From Rossellomorea sp036867415 (GTDB taxonomy: Bacteria > Bacillota > Bacilli > Bacillales > Bacillaceae_B), in contig NZ_JBAJHU010000003.1 of assembly GCF_036867415.1 (NCBI RefSeq), positions 186,001 to 250,000 on the forward strand: DNA of 64,000 nt. Direction: 5' to 3'. Shown in pieces: positions 34,508-43,565 of this stretch. The first letter of the stretch is position 1. Each line of letters begins with the position of its first letter. A model generated the notes under the pieces. The model was not told where the DNA came from, did no database searches, and saw only the letters and a list, made by a program, of their open reading frames with translations. The position numbers and the translations under genes are program-made.

Positions 34508-34957
34508 ATGAAGGAAAACCAGGACACCAAGCAATCATTAAAGCTTTTCATCGTACTTTCCCGTGCTTTTAAAGCATTAAATGAAGAGATTAATAAAAAT
34601 ATACAGGAAAACGGATTGAATCCCACTGAGTTTGCTGTTTTAGAGCTTCTTTATCACAAAGGTGATCAGCCTCTTCAGCAAATCGGCGGAAAGATATTGT
34701 TAGCATCAGGAAGTATAACATATGTGGTGGATAAACTCGAACAAAAAGGATATCTGAAACGGGTTGCCTGCCCAAAAGACAGACGTGTCACCTATGCACA
34801 GATATCAGAATCCGGCAGAAGCCTGATTGACAGTATTTTTCCTAATCATGAAGAGAGAATCCATGAATTGATGTCGGCTCTTTCACCGGATGAAAAAGAT
34901 GACGCCATTAATCTTGTGAAGAAGCTGGGATTATCAATCAAGGATTTATCATATTGA
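34508..34957 (+). CDS. mhqR: MarR-family repressor, MhqR-like
   Basis: A 149-residue winged-helix regulator of the MarR family: dimerising N-terminal helix, DNA-recognition region (LNPTEFAVLELLYHKGDQPLQ..GSITYVVDKLEQKGYLKR) and the wing sequence PKDRRVTYAQIS. ATG 34508 is preferred because AAAGGA (34493-34498) is too close to ATG 34499. MhqR in B. subtilis represses quinone and azo-compound detoxification genes and lies in the same neighbourhood. There is one Cys (near residue 78), as in thiol- or quinone-sensing members. Confidence 0.82.
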   Translation: MKENQDTKQSLKLFIVLSRAFKALNEEINKNIQENGLNPTEFAVLELLYHKGDQPLQQIGGKILLASGSITYVVDKLEQKGYLKRVACPKDRRVTYAQISESGRSLIDSIFPNHEERIHELMSALSPDEKDDAINLVKKLGLSIKDLSY

Positions 34958-34964
34958 TTTCGTG

Positions 34965-34995
34965 AAAGAGCCTTTATACATGAAGGTTCTTTTTT
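34965..34995 (+). terminator. Terminator of mhqR
   Basis: AAAGAGCCTTTA pairs with GAAGGTTCTTTT around TACAT, followed by T. Confidence 0.75.
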
Positions 34996-35087
34996 CTGTT
35001 TTCAAAGATGAAAATTTTCAGAAACACAGGAGAATCAGGTTGATGAGTCGAATAGTATAAATGGATTTTGAAAAAGGGGGAACTCAG

Positions 35088-36782
35088 ATGAAATTTGGAC
35101 AGTTTACATATGAACGACCGGTATTGAAAGAGATAAAGAAAGGGTTTACCGTTGCTTTGGCTGAATTCAAGCAAGCAGCTTCAATTGATGATCAAATTTC
35201 TGCAATGGATCAAATAAATAGAATACGCCTCGATTTTGATACAATGCAGAACATCTGCTATATCCGCCATTCCATTGATACGAATGATGACTTTTATAAA
35301 GAGGAACAGGATTATTTGGATGATATATTACCTGAGGTTCAGGGGCTGGTCACCGGTTACTATAAAGAACTCCTTAATTCAGCGTTTCGGAAAGAATTGG
35401 AACAGCGTTGGGGCAAACAACTATTCTCATTGGCTGAAAGTGAAATCAAAACTTTTTCACCGGAAGTGGTCGAGCTGCTTCAACAGGAAAATAAACTATC
35501 ATCTCAATACACGAAGTTAATGGCTTCAGCAAAAATTGCCTTTCAAGGAGAAGAAAGAACACTTGCCCAAATGGGGCCATTCACACAATCGGTAAACCGG
35601 GAGACACGGAAGGAAGCAACGTTTGCCACTGTTTCTTTCTTCGAAGAGGCTCAAGATGAGTTAGATCGTATTTATGATGAACTTGTCAAGCTCCGTCATA
35701 AGATTGCTGTTACCTTGGGTTATGAGAATTTCGTGGAACTCGGCTATTACCGCATGACCAGAACCGATTACACCCCTGAGATGGTTAAAGTGTTTCGGGA
35801 GGGTGTCAAAAAACATGTAGTACCATTAGTGAAAAAGCTGAAAAAAAGACAATCAGATAGGATTGGCATGGAAAGCATGAAGTTTTATGATGAAGGATTT
35901 AAATTCACTTCAGGAAATGCAACGCCCAAAGGAAATCCACAATTCATCATTGATAATGGGAAAAAGATGTACGAAGAACTGTCGACGGAAACGAAAGAAT
36001 TTTTTCATTTTATGATAGAGCGTGACTTAATGGATCTAGAGGCGAAGCAAGGAAAAGCAGGAGGGGGGTATTGCACATATATCGCACATCATGAATCTCC
36101 GTTTATCTTTTCCAACTTCAACGGGACTTCTGGAGATATAGATGTCCTCACACATGAGGCGGGTCATGCTTTCCAGGTCTACAGCAGCAGGGGATTTGAT
36201 ATTCCTGAATATCATTGGCCGACTTACGAAGCGTGTGAAATACATTCAATGAGCATGGAGTTTTTCACATGGCCATGGATGGACCTCTTCTTCAAAGAAG
36301 ACACGGATAAATATAAGTTTTCACACTTAAGTGATGCATTGCAATTCCTGCCATATGGAGTCGCTGTGGATGAATTTCAGCATTTTGTATATGAGAATCC
36401 GGAAATAACACCTGCCGAAAGGAACGAAGCGTGGAGAAGAATTGAGAAAGAATATATGCCTCACAGGGATTACGAAGGAATAGATTATCTGGAAACGGGC
36501 GGATTCTGGCAGCGTCAATCCCATATCTATAACTCACCATTTTATTATATTGATTATACACTCGCTCAAATCTGTGCTTTCCAGTTCTGGGTGAAAATGA
36601 ATGAAAATCAAGATGAAGCCTGGTCTGATTACGTGGATCTGTGTAAATTGGGTGGAAGTCTTTCGTTTACAGAACTTGTATCCTCAGCCGGTCTGGAATC
36701 CCCATTCAAGAAAGGTGCAGTCGAAAAGGTGATTGAACCGATTGAACAATGGTTGAACGGTGTTGATGATAAGAATTTATAG
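35088..36782 (+). CDS. M3-family oligoendopeptidase
   Basis: Zinc metallopeptidase of 564 residues. The HExxH site is LTHEAGHAFQ (about residue 355), with the downstream EacEIHSMSMEFF glutamate-containing helix giving the third ligand, and a late YSSRGFDIPEYHWPTYE segment typical of PepF/Pz-peptidase relatives. It is probably cytoplasmic: no signal peptide. AAAGGGGG (about 35074-35080) supports ATG 35088 over ATG 35061. Monocistronic with a terminator directly after. It likely trims short peptides. Confidence 0.92.
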   Translation: MKFGQFTYERPVLKEIKKGFTVALAEFKQAASIDDQISAMDQINRIRLDFDTMQNICYIRHSIDTNDDFYKEEQDYLDDILPEVQGLVTGYYKELLNSAFRKELEQRWGKQLFSLAESEIKTFSPEVVELLQQENKLSSQYTKLMASAKIAFQGEERTLAQMGPFTQSVNRETRKEATFATVSFFEEAQDELDRIYDELVKLRHKIAVTLGYENFVELGYYRMTRTDYTPEMVKVFREGVKKHVVPLVKKLKKRQSDRIGMESMKFYDEGFKFTSGNATPKGNPQFIIDNGKKMYEELSTETKEFFHFMIERDLMDLEAKQGKAGGGYCTYIAHHESPFIFSNFNGTSGDIDVLTHEAGHAFQVYSSRGFDIPEYHWPTYEACEIHSMSMEFFTWPWMDLFFKEDTDKYKFSHLSDALQFLPYGVAVDEFQHFVYENPEITPAERNEAWRRIEKEYMPHRDYEGIDYLETGGFWQRQSHIYNSPFYYIDYTLAQICAFQFWVKMNENQDEAWSDYVDLCKLGGSLSFTELVSSAGLESPFKKGAVEKVIEPIEQWLNGVDDKNL

Positions 36783-36784
36783 AA

Positions 36785-36816
36785 AAAAAGCAGCCGCTCT
36801 ATTGGCTGCTTTTTAC
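36785..36816 (+). terminator. Terminator of the M3 peptidase gene
   Basis: AAAAAGCAGCC (36785-36795) pairs with GGCTGCTTTTT (36804-36814). Confidence 0.9.
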
Positions 36817-36902
36817 CGGTGAAAAAGGTAATTTATTGTCATTTGCTTCTGAATTCTTTTGCTTGTACATAAAGTGAAGTAGAAGAGGTAAGAGGTGAGT
36901 GG

Positions 36903-37952
36903 ATGAAGAAAGTATCAGGGGCATTTCAAATCGCAGCAGTGTATGTCGGCACGGTGATCGGTGCAGGATTTGCCACCGGAAGAGAGATAGTGGAATTTTT
37001 CACCCGATTTGGGTTTATAGGCTTTATAGCTATTTTATTTAGTGGCTATCTTTTCATAACGATGGGGACGAAAATCATGTTGAAGTCACATGATTTGAGA
37101 GCGAAATCCTTTGAACAGTTTAACGAGTATTTATTCGGGAAATGGTTTTCCAAATTCATGAATATCACCATGATGATCATGTTGATCGGTGTTTCGGCAG
37201 TCATGCTTTCCGGGGCAGGGGCAGTGTTCCAGGAACAACTGTTGATGCCGAAACAGCTTGGTGTTTTATTGACGATTCTGCTCGGTTTCATTACCATGAT
37301 GGTCGGAATGAAGGGCCTGTTTGCAGTGAACACGTTTGTTGTGCCGATCATGATTGTGTTTAACCTATTTTTAATGACCTATTCTGTAACGGACGCGCGG
37401 TTTTTAGAGGCTTTCCTGACCATACCTCCAGTTGACGACGGTTGGAAGTCGGTTGTTGCCCCTTTTTCCTATGTTGCATTTAATTTAGCCATGGCCCAAG
37501 CAGTTCTTGTTCCGGTCGCCAGCGAAATGAACGATCGTCAGGTAATTAAATACGGGGGATATCTCGGGGGATTCTTTCTGACTCTGATTCTGATTTCAAG
37601 TCATATGACCCTAATCATGATACCGGAAGTGACCTTGTATGAAATTCCGATGGCTGTCGTCATGAAATCCTTCGTCGCAGGATTTTATTATCTCTACATT
37701 TTGATCATTTACGGTGAAATATTCACATCAGTCATCGGCGGGGTATTCGGATTGGAGAAACAGCTTGCGGGTTATTGGAGAGGACCGTCTATCGCTACAT
37801 TCTCCGGGATATTCATGATCATCTATTCCCTGAGCTTTTTTGAATACAGTGAATTGCTATCCTATTTGTACCCATTGTTTGGGTATTTGAGTTTATTATT
37901 TTTAGTGCTCCTTTGGATGAAGAAAGACAAAAAGGATGGCCGGGTTAAATAA
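36903..37952 (+). CDS. ykvI: YkvI-family membrane transporter-like protein
   Basis: A 349-residue polytopic protein with about ten membrane segments. The start AAVYVGTVIGAGFATGREIVEFF resembles the substrate-binding helix of APC/LeuT-fold amino-acid permeases. The YkvI family is uncharacterised; substrate unknown. GGTGAG precedes ATG 36903. Position between mhqR and the downstream ykv/que genes matches ykvI in B. subtilis. The C-terminus is Lys/Asp-rich. Confidence 0.85.
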   Translation: MKKVSGAFQIAAVYVGTVIGAGFATGREIVEFFTRFGFIGFIAILFSGYLFITMGTKIMLKSHDLRAKSFEQFNEYLFGKWFSKFMNITMMIMLIGVSAVMLSGAGAVFQEQLLMPKQLGVLLTILLGFITMMVGMKGLFAVNTFVVPIMIVFNLFLMTYSVTDARFLEAFLTIPPVDDGWKSVVAPFSYVAFNLAMAQAVLVPVASEMNDRQVIKYGGYLGGFFLTLILISSHMTLIMIPEVTLYEIPMAVVMKSFVAGFYYLYILIIYGEIFTSVIGGVFGLEKQLAGYWRGPSIATFSGIFMIIYSLSFFEYSELLSYLYPLFGYLSLLFLVLLWMKKDKKDGRVK

Positions 37953-38043
37953 GTTAAAGAAAGATTTGTTCCCGGTTATTCTTCCATGATTAATTATCCT
38001 TTTTTTGCTCATTATAAAAAGTGTAGCTGATAAAGGAGGATGT

Positions 38044-38163
38044 ATGATGACAAAGTCGAAGCATGAAAAAGAACGGCAATGGGATGTAAGGAAAGAAAAT
38101 CAGAAACCACATGGTAAGGTATCTTCTTTCAAGGAATTATCACAAGAGGATAAACAAAAGTAA
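38044..38163 (+). CDS. 39-residue charged small protein
   Basis: A short gene with a very strong ribosome site (AAAGGAGG ending at 38040) before ATG 38044; a second ATG follows at 38047. The product is hydrophilic, Lys/Glu/Gln-rich and without membrane segments (begins MMTKSKHEKERQWDV). It is followed at once by a perfect hairpin. Function unknown; size and composition resemble minor spore proteins. Confidence 0.6.
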   Translation: MMTKSKHEKERQWDVRKENQKPHGKVSSFKELSQEDKQK

Positions 38164-38165
38164 AC

Positions 38166-38200
38166 ATCAAGAAGGATGGCTGACTGCCATCCTTCTTGAT
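38166..38200. terminator. Perfect hairpin between convergent genes
   Basis: A 15-bp perfect stem, 38166-38180 with 38186-38200, loop TGACT. T tracts are weak, but its position between convergent genes suggests a bidirectional terminator. Confidence 0.7.
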
Positions 38201-38201
38201 A

Positions 38202-39599
38202 TTAGGGATAATTTTCATGTCTGGATTCAGGGACTGATGCGTCTGCTGTTTTGTATTTTTCGGGGAAAAAGGAATTTCGGATTCCATCCCTGTCCCAATC
38301 GGGATGGTCACAACTTGCTGCAAGTTCATCCAGGAATTTCATCAAATACTGCATGTCCAGATTCTGAAGGCTACCATAGTCGATACCTTCCAAGATATAG
38401 TCCTTAAATGTCCAGATCGTACCTTTGACATCTTTCTTATTATTTTCGGCAATCATCCGGAGAGACCTGAGTATTTCCGTAGACACTGATATATCCTGTG
38501 CTCCGTAATGACGAAGCTGGTAAAAGCTCTGATAGAGATAATCCGAGAATGTTGGCTGTTCCAAAATGATTCGGACCTTGTCTTCCTGGTCAGTAATATA
38601 GGCACCGGGAAGCTTATGCCTCGCCAATTTAGAAAGGATGATTCCGATCTCTTCAATGCAATTCTTCGCTGTGTTAGGATCATTGATTGCCGGGGAGATC
38701 GCCCTGAGTGCAATCTCAACCAATTTTCTGATACCGAGATCAATGTCTTCGATCGGTTCTTTATCAGGACCTAGATTGATGTACTTTAAGAATTCCTCTG
38801 TTTTGATGTCATCTTTGTCCGACCATATCGTCATGGCACCGGTTCCTTCCAGGAGATATTCCCCTGGAGTCTTTAACATTCGGACAATGCAATCCCCGCT
38901 TACTGCTTTATGGATCAGGCCTTCAATATCAATATACTGCAGATATCCTGATTCCTGACTGTATACATAGCAGGGTTTTGTATCCTCAAAGGAGAGTGGA
39001 TCTACTCCGCTCTGTGACTCAAGTTTATCCTTTTTTCTGTATAGGGGGCTGTTTTCAATTTTATTATTGGTCTTAATCGTTATATTGTGAATTAACTTGC
39101 TGACCTTTACCCAATTGGATACATGGTGGACAAAATAAACAAATACAAAGAGACAGACGATTGCCACCAATGCTGCAAAAGCTGCAGATATAAATAGCTT
39201 TTGTCCGGACTCGTCTTTCAAAAGGATAAGGAGGGTGATACAATACACAACCCCTGCAACGAAAATGGCAAGTACACGTTGTGTTGGCCGGTCATTGATG
39301 AAGTTTTGAAGCGTCCGGGGTGAGTACTGCGATAAAAATGTTGTGAGGACAACCATGATGGTGGAGAACGTGATGGTCGTCATGGTCATGATCGAGGAAG
39401 CGATCGTACTGATGATCATCATGCTCAAATCAAAGTTAGCAAATAAAACCTTAGGAAGCAGGGGATAATCGTGCTTGCTCAGCCACCAATCAAAATAAAA
39501 TGTAGCGAGTGCGAGTGCAAGCGAAATAAGAGAGAATATCAGGGGCACGAACCAAAAGCTTTTTTGAGCTTTTTTGAAGATATGGACATTCAGATGCAT
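38202..39599 (-). CDS. DUF2254 membrane protein
   Basis: A 465-residue protein with about four N-terminal membrane segments (residues 15-165) and a long cytoplasmic C-terminal half carrying the DUF2254 hallmark RAISPAINDPNTA (about residue 310). The family is predicted to be membrane-embedded and is of unknown function. A TTG at 39605 is in frame, but AAGGTGG is better spaced for ATG 39599. Monocistronic. Confidence 0.85.
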   Translation of the reverse strand: MHLNVHIFKKAQKSFWFVPLIFSLISLALALATFYFDWWLSKHDYPLLPKVLFANFDLSMMIISTIASSIMTMTTITFSTIMVVLTTFLSQYSPRTLQNFINDRPTQRVLAIFVAGVVYCITLLILLKDESGQKLFISAAFAALVAIVCLFVFVYFVHHVSNWVKVSKLIHNITIKTNNKIENSPLYRKKDKLESQSGVDPLSFEDTKPCYVYSQESGYLQYIDIEGLIHKAVSGDCIVRMLKTPGEYLLEGTGAMTIWSDKDDIKTEEFLKYINLGPDKEPIEDIDLGIRKLVEIALRAISPAINDPNTAKNCIEEIGIILSKLARHKLPGAYITDQEDKVRIILEQPTFSDYLYQSFYQLRHYGAQDISVSTEILRSLRMIAENNKKDVKGTIWTFKDYILEGIDYGSLQNLDMQYLMKFLDELAASCDHPDWDRDGIRNSFFPEKYKTADASVPESRHENYP

Positions 39600-39777
39600 C
39601 GTCAATGAGCCACCTTAAAATTAATATGCTATAAGAATATCCTGAACGAAAATAAAGAAACTATTCAATCACTTTTTTAAATGACATGTTACTATCGTCT
39701 GGTAAGCATCGGCCGGGTAAACTCTTTCATCAGCAATGAATAAAATGGCTTTCCCGACCGTTATGATATGTATGAAT

Positions 39778-39957
39778 TTATTGATCAATAATTTTATAGT
39801 TTTTGTGGTTGACGACTGTTTTTTCTTCTAACTCAAGCTCCCTGTAATTTTTCATATAAGTGAGATCGACAATGACAGAGTTCTCATTCACTTTTTCTAC
39901 AACTCCTTTGAGTCCTTCTTTGAATTCAATTACATTTCCGATTTCTGCTTTTTTCAT
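39778..39957 (-). CDS. ykvS: YkvS (DUF2187) small protein
   Basis: A 59-residue protein, read from the minus strand, that begins MKKAEIGNVIEFKEGLKGVV and ends HKNYKIIDQ. It closely resembles B. subtilis YkvS, a small beta-rich DUF2187 (KOW-like) protein of unknown function. The ribosome site AAGGAGAG is on the minus strand about 10 bases before ATG 39957. It belongs to the ykv neighbourhood seen throughout this window. Confidence 0.85.
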   Translation of the reverse strand: MKKAEIGNVIEFKEGLKGVVEKVNENSVIVDLTYMKNYRELELEEKTVVNHKNYKIIDQ

Positions 39958-40125
39958 CCGAGGTCTCTCCTTTTTGCCAAAATTCTACAATCGATTACTA
40001 ATATTTTGACTTAAACAAAGGAAAAGGTAAAGAGTTTTCTAAAAATTTAATAAAAAAACAAAAGCTTGTAGTTTTTACATAGTCAAATAAAATGGGAATA
40101 GACACGATTACAGGAGGCAGATTAT

Positions 40126-40320
40126 ATGGTGGAAAGTGAATTTGTACAATTAATCAATGCATTAAGGAATAAAGAAATGGAAGAAATTCAAGTCGAGAAA
40201 GAGGATTTCCTGACATTCAGGGCAGTTTTAGTCAAACAACCGGACTTCAGGCATTTCCGGGGGATTGCGGATCACGGAGGAAATATACGTTATCAGTACC
40301 TTGACACTCCGAGAAGCTAG
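40126..40320 (+). CDS. Conserved small protein of unknown function
   Basis: A 64-residue protein with an N-terminal amphipathic helix (EFVQLINALRNKEMEEIQVEKEDF) and a C-terminal part rich in Arg/His/Gly (FRHFRGIADHGGNIRYQYL). No membrane segment or known domain. AGGAGG precedes ATG 40126 at good spacing. It lies 65 bases upstream of the SDR gene on the same strand. Confidence 0.7.
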   Translation: MVESEFVQLINALRNKEMEEIQVEKEDFLTFRAVLVKQPDFRHFRGIADHGGNIRYQYLDTPRS

Positions 40321-40385
40321 TCTTTTTATGAATCAGGTTGAATTGTAAAGGGAGTCTATTTATCACTTGAAGGGAGAAATGGTAT

Positions 40386-41123
40386 ATGTCAAAACGAGTC
40401 GTATGTATCACGGGCGGTGCAAATGGAATTGGAAAATCGATTGTGGAACAGTTCGCCAATCAAGGAGACTTCGTGCACTTCTTTGACAAAGACAGTGAAA
40501 GCGGGACGAAATTGGAGAACGAATTAAACGGAAAAGGATATCATTCCAAATTCCATAATATAAACGTTGGATCCTTCGAAGAAGTGAAAGAGGGATTCAG
40601 GGAAATCCGAACGCATCATTCATCACTTGATATACTCGTTAATAATGCGGGCGTCTCTACATTCATCTCTTTTTGGGAAATGGGAGCTGAAGAATGGGAG
40701 AAGGTCATTTCAACTAACCTAAGCAGTGTATTTTACTGTTGCAGGGAAGCTGCGGAACTCATGAAGGATAAAGGTGGTTCGATTATAAATATGGCCTCTA
40801 CAAGAGCTCAGATGTCAGAGCAGGATACGGAAGCATATTCAGCATCTAAAGGAGGCATCGCGAGCTTAACGCATTCACTCGCGATTACATTGGGAGAATA
40901 CAAAATCCGGGTCAATTCAATCAGCCCAGGGTGGATTGATACTGGAGATTATTCATCCTTGCGCGAAGTGGATCACAGCCAGCATCCTTCGCAGAGGGTT
41001 GGAAAACCGGAGGATATAGCAAGAGTTTGCTGGTTCCTGGCTGATACTCATAACGACTTCATCACAGGTGAAAACATTGTCGTGGACGGCGGCATGACAA
41101 GAAAAATGATTTACGAGCATTAA
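40386..41123 (+). CDS. SDR-family oxidoreductase
   Basis: Classical short-chain dehydrogenase of 245 residues. The NAD(P)-binding TGGANGIG is near residue 10, NNAG at about 85, the catalytic Ser in INMASTRAQ, YSASKGG with catalytic Tyr and Lys, and the C-terminal DGGMTRKM. Aspartate in the FFDKD segment after beta-2 favours NAD over NADP. Substrate unknown. AAGGGAG precedes ATG 40386. Confidence 0.9.
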   Translation: MSKRVVCITGGANGIGKSIVEQFANQGDFVHFFDKDSESGTKLENELNGKGYHSKFHNINVGSFEEVKEGFREIRTHHSSLDILVNNAGVSTFISFWEMGAEEWEKVISTNLSSVFYCCREAAELMKDKGGSIINMASTRAQMSEQDTEAYSASKGGIASLTHSLAITLGEYKIRVNSISPGWIDTGDYSSLREVDHSQHPSQRVGKPEDIARVCWFLADTHNDFITGENIVVDGGMTRKMIYEH

Positions 41124-41296
41124 TAAAGTTTTGCAAGTGTCTAGTCTTTTCTTAAGATGACGATACTGGCTGTCGCAACAATCAGTACAAACATTAAGGA
41201 TGTCAACAAATTGTTCACCCTCTGCTATTTTTGTTCAGTATACGGAAGGAATATAAAAGCAGGTTAAGATTATTATGAATTTATTGTAAAAAAAGG

Positions 41297-41328
41297 TAAG
41301 GCGGCTCCTTTCGGGGAACCGCCTTATT
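41297..41328 (+). terminator. Terminator-like hairpin after the SDR gene
   Basis: TAAGGCGGCTCC pairs with GGGGAACCGCCTTA with minor mismatches, flanked by A and T. The 170 bases between the SDR stop and this hairpin hold nothing certain. Confidence 0.6.
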
Positions 41329-41433
41329 GAATTTCCCCTTTCCCCTGCTGGTTTGAAAACTATTTATGAGAAAATTTGCTAAATTTTAACTTTTTTAATA
41401 TTATGTAAGAATAGAAAAGAATGGGGGATCACG

Positions 41434-42366
41434 ATGTCACGTTTAATAGAGATAAAAAGAGAAATGAATAAGGTGCTGGTCGGGAAAGACAAAGAAATCG
41501 ATTTACTTCTGATTGCATTGCTGCAGGAAGGCCATGTCTTATTGGAAAGTGTTCCGGGGACCGGTAAAACGCTGCTTGCAAAGACGTTCTCGCAGTGTAT
41601 AGAGGGAGTATTCAAACGGATCCAATTCACTCCGGATGTATTGCCGAGTGATGTGACCGGCATCCAATTCTTCAACCCTAAAAGTCAGGAATTCGAACTG
41701 CGCACAGGACCTGTCGTTTCAAATGTTTTACTGGCAGACGAAATCAATCGTGCAACTCCCCGTACGCAAGCGAGTTTACTGGAAGTGATGGAAGAAAAAC
41801 AAATAACCATTGACGGAGAAACGGTTCCATTGAGCCCGCCTTTTATCGTGGTTGCAACACAGAACCCGATCGAATCACAGCAAGGAACATTTCCGCTGCC
41901 TGCAGCCCAGCTTGACCGCTTTTTATTGAAAGTGCCCTTTACATATCCAGACTTTGAAGAAGAAAGACTGATCTTAAACCGCTTTAAATCGGAACAGCCA
42001 TTGAATGAAGTAAACGCAGTGATGAGTTTATCCGAGGTTCAATCCCTTTCCAAGCTGGTAAAGGAGGTTCATGTTTCATCGGATATTGAAGCATATATCC
42101 TGCAAATGACGAGGGGGACGAGAGAACATGAATGGATTGAAGTGGGGGCAAGCCCCAGAGCCAGTCTTGCATTGCTGAAAGCCTCACAGGGACAGGCGTT
42201 TATCGAGGGAAGAGATTTTGTCCGTCCTGAAGATGTCTTGCAAGTTGCCTCTTATGTCCTTCAGCATAGAATCCAGCTGACCGCAGAGGCATCATTGACC
42301 AAGTCGGAAGAAGAAGTCATCACGAGCTTGATAGATTCAATCTTTCTTCCAGTTGAAACGAGGTAG
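41434..42366 (+). CDS. MoxR-family AAA+ ATPase
   Basis: AAA+ ATPase of 310 residues: Walker A PGTGKTLLAK (about residue 42), Walker B VLLADEINRA, sensor-1 VVATQNPIE, arginine finger LDRFLLK, and a C-terminal lid domain. MoxR proteins act as chaperone-like partners of DUF58/VWA proteins. GGGGGAT precedes ATG 41434. It heads a three-gene operon with the DUF58 and DUF4129-like genes (gap of five bases, then a 31-base overlap). Confidence 0.94.
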   Translation: MSRLIEIKREMNKVLVGKDKEIDLLLIALLQEGHVLLESVPGTGKTLLAKTFSQCIEGVFKRIQFTPDVLPSDVTGIQFFNPKSQEFELRTGPVVSNVLLADEINRATPRTQASLLEVMEEKQITIDGETVPLSPPFIVVATQNPIESQQGTFPLPAAQLDRFLLKVPFTYPDFEEERLILNRFKSEQPLNEVNAVMSLSEVQSLSKLVKEVHVSSDIEAYILQMTRGTREHEWIEVGASPRASLALLKASQGQAFIEGRDFVRPEDVLQVASYVLQHRIQLTAEASLTKSEEEVITSLIDSIFLPVETR

Positions 42367-42371
42367 CGGAA

Positions 42372-43565
42372 GTGAATTGGAAACGCGAAGTGATCGAGGA
42401 TCCATATAACTCATTAAGTGAAATTCTTTTGATCATTCTGGCCGGAGTCAGTCTGTTCTTTCAATTTTATGGAGGACTGGGGATTTTTCTGCTCTGTTTT
42501 CTCTATTTCAGGGTTCACAAGTGGTATCTTGAAAATATCGGTAAAGGGATGAAACTGAATCAATCTCTTCAACGTGTAAAGATCCACTGTGAAGAGCAAG
42601 GAAACTGGGATGTTGATTTCACGAATGATGGGCTTCCGGTTTGGGGGGCCACCCTGAAACTCCAATTTAAAGATATTGTCGAACCTGTCGGACACCCATT
42701 CGAATCATATCATGGCGGTAATCTGGAGGTGTCTGTACCCTTTTCGATGAGAAAAGGGGAAAACGCTAGAGTCTCCTTGCCGGTGATAGGCAAGAGAAGG
42801 GGGCTGTGCCGTTTAACGAGCATCCAGCTCGTCATTCCTCATTTATTCGGAAGCGGGAAGGTTATATTGGATTTGGTCGATCCGGTAAAGTCCACCATGA
42901 TGGTGTTTCCGACTCCGGAGGCAGTTTTGGTTGATAACATTCATCATTCAAGTGAACCCGGTGAAGTTTCTGCCATGCATTCACTATTTACCGACGTGTT
43001 TCAACCGATCGGTACAAGGGAGTATGTAAACGGGGACAGGTTTCAGGATATTCATTGGAAGGCATCTGCAAGATCGCAGAAGTTGCAGACAAAAGTCTTT
43101 GCTCCGGCGGTGAAGAAAGAATGGATGATAGTGGTCAACCTATCTGAAAAATATTCCATCACTAGGGACTTGGAAACGATCATTAAGCATGCAGCCTATT
43201 TAATGCATCTTGCCGTTAAACAGAATTTCACCTTTTCCCTTGTACTGAATATCAGGAGTCTGGGTGTCACCCCGTTTTATTATCTGCCTTCAGGGACGGG
43301 AAGGAAGCATCAACAGAAAGCGCTGGAGCTGTTATCGACCTTATCAACAGATGATGCAACCATACCGTTTCACATCGTTCTACAGCATTTGGCCATTCGT
43401 CAGCTTGTTCCTTCCGTTCTGATCGCTGCAGGTACTCTTACTGATGTTGACGAAGAGCGATTAAGAAAAATAGGAACTAGAGGGCGGGAAATTTATCTGT
43501 TACACACAGAGGATAAACAAGGAGTCGTCTCACTATGGAATCAAAGATCGAAAATGCCCTCTTAA
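42372..43565 (+). CDS. DUF58 protein
   Basis: A 397-residue protein with two N-terminal membrane segments (about 18-55), a beta-rich middle, and the DUF58 domain with the hallmark GTREYVNGDRFQDIHWKASARS (about 213-234), followed by a VWA-like C-terminal region. It probably works with the MoxR ATPase upstream. The start is GTG 42372, with a weak purine-rich site in the MoxR stop region, suggesting translational coupling. Function of such MoxR-DUF58 pairs in Bacilli is unclear. Confidence 0.88.
   Translation: MNWKREVIEDPYNSLSEILLIILAGVSLFFQFYGGLGIFLLCFLYFRVHKWYLENIGKGMKLNQSLQRVKIHCEEQGNWDVDFTNDGLPVWGATLKLQFKDIVEPVGHPFESYHGGNLEVSVPFSMRKGENARVSLPVIGKRRGLCRLTSIQLVIPHLFGSGKVILDLVDPVKSTMMVFPTPEAVLVDNIHHSSEPGEVSAMHSLFTDVFQPIGTREYVNGDRFQDIHWKASARSQKLQTKVFAPAVKKEWMIVVNLSEKYSITRDLETIIKHAAYLMHLAVKQNFTFSLVLNIRSLGVTPFYYLPSGTGRKHQQKALELLSTLSTDDATIPFHIVLQHLAIRQLVPSVLIAAGTLTDVDEERLRKIGTRGREIYLLHTEDKQGVVSLWNQRSKMPS

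Noticed and set aside
39660..39777. GGCCGGGTAAA / TTTCCCGACC inverted repeat as a terminator of ykvS
   Set aside because: The arms are about 40 bases apart and no T tract follows, so it cannot be supported as a terminator.
41141..41218. 25-codon minus-strand frame (GTG start) encoding a hydrophobic peptide after the SDR gene
   Set aside because: The start codon abuts its only possible ribosome site, and there is no terminator or neighbour support. A single-helix peptide remains possible.
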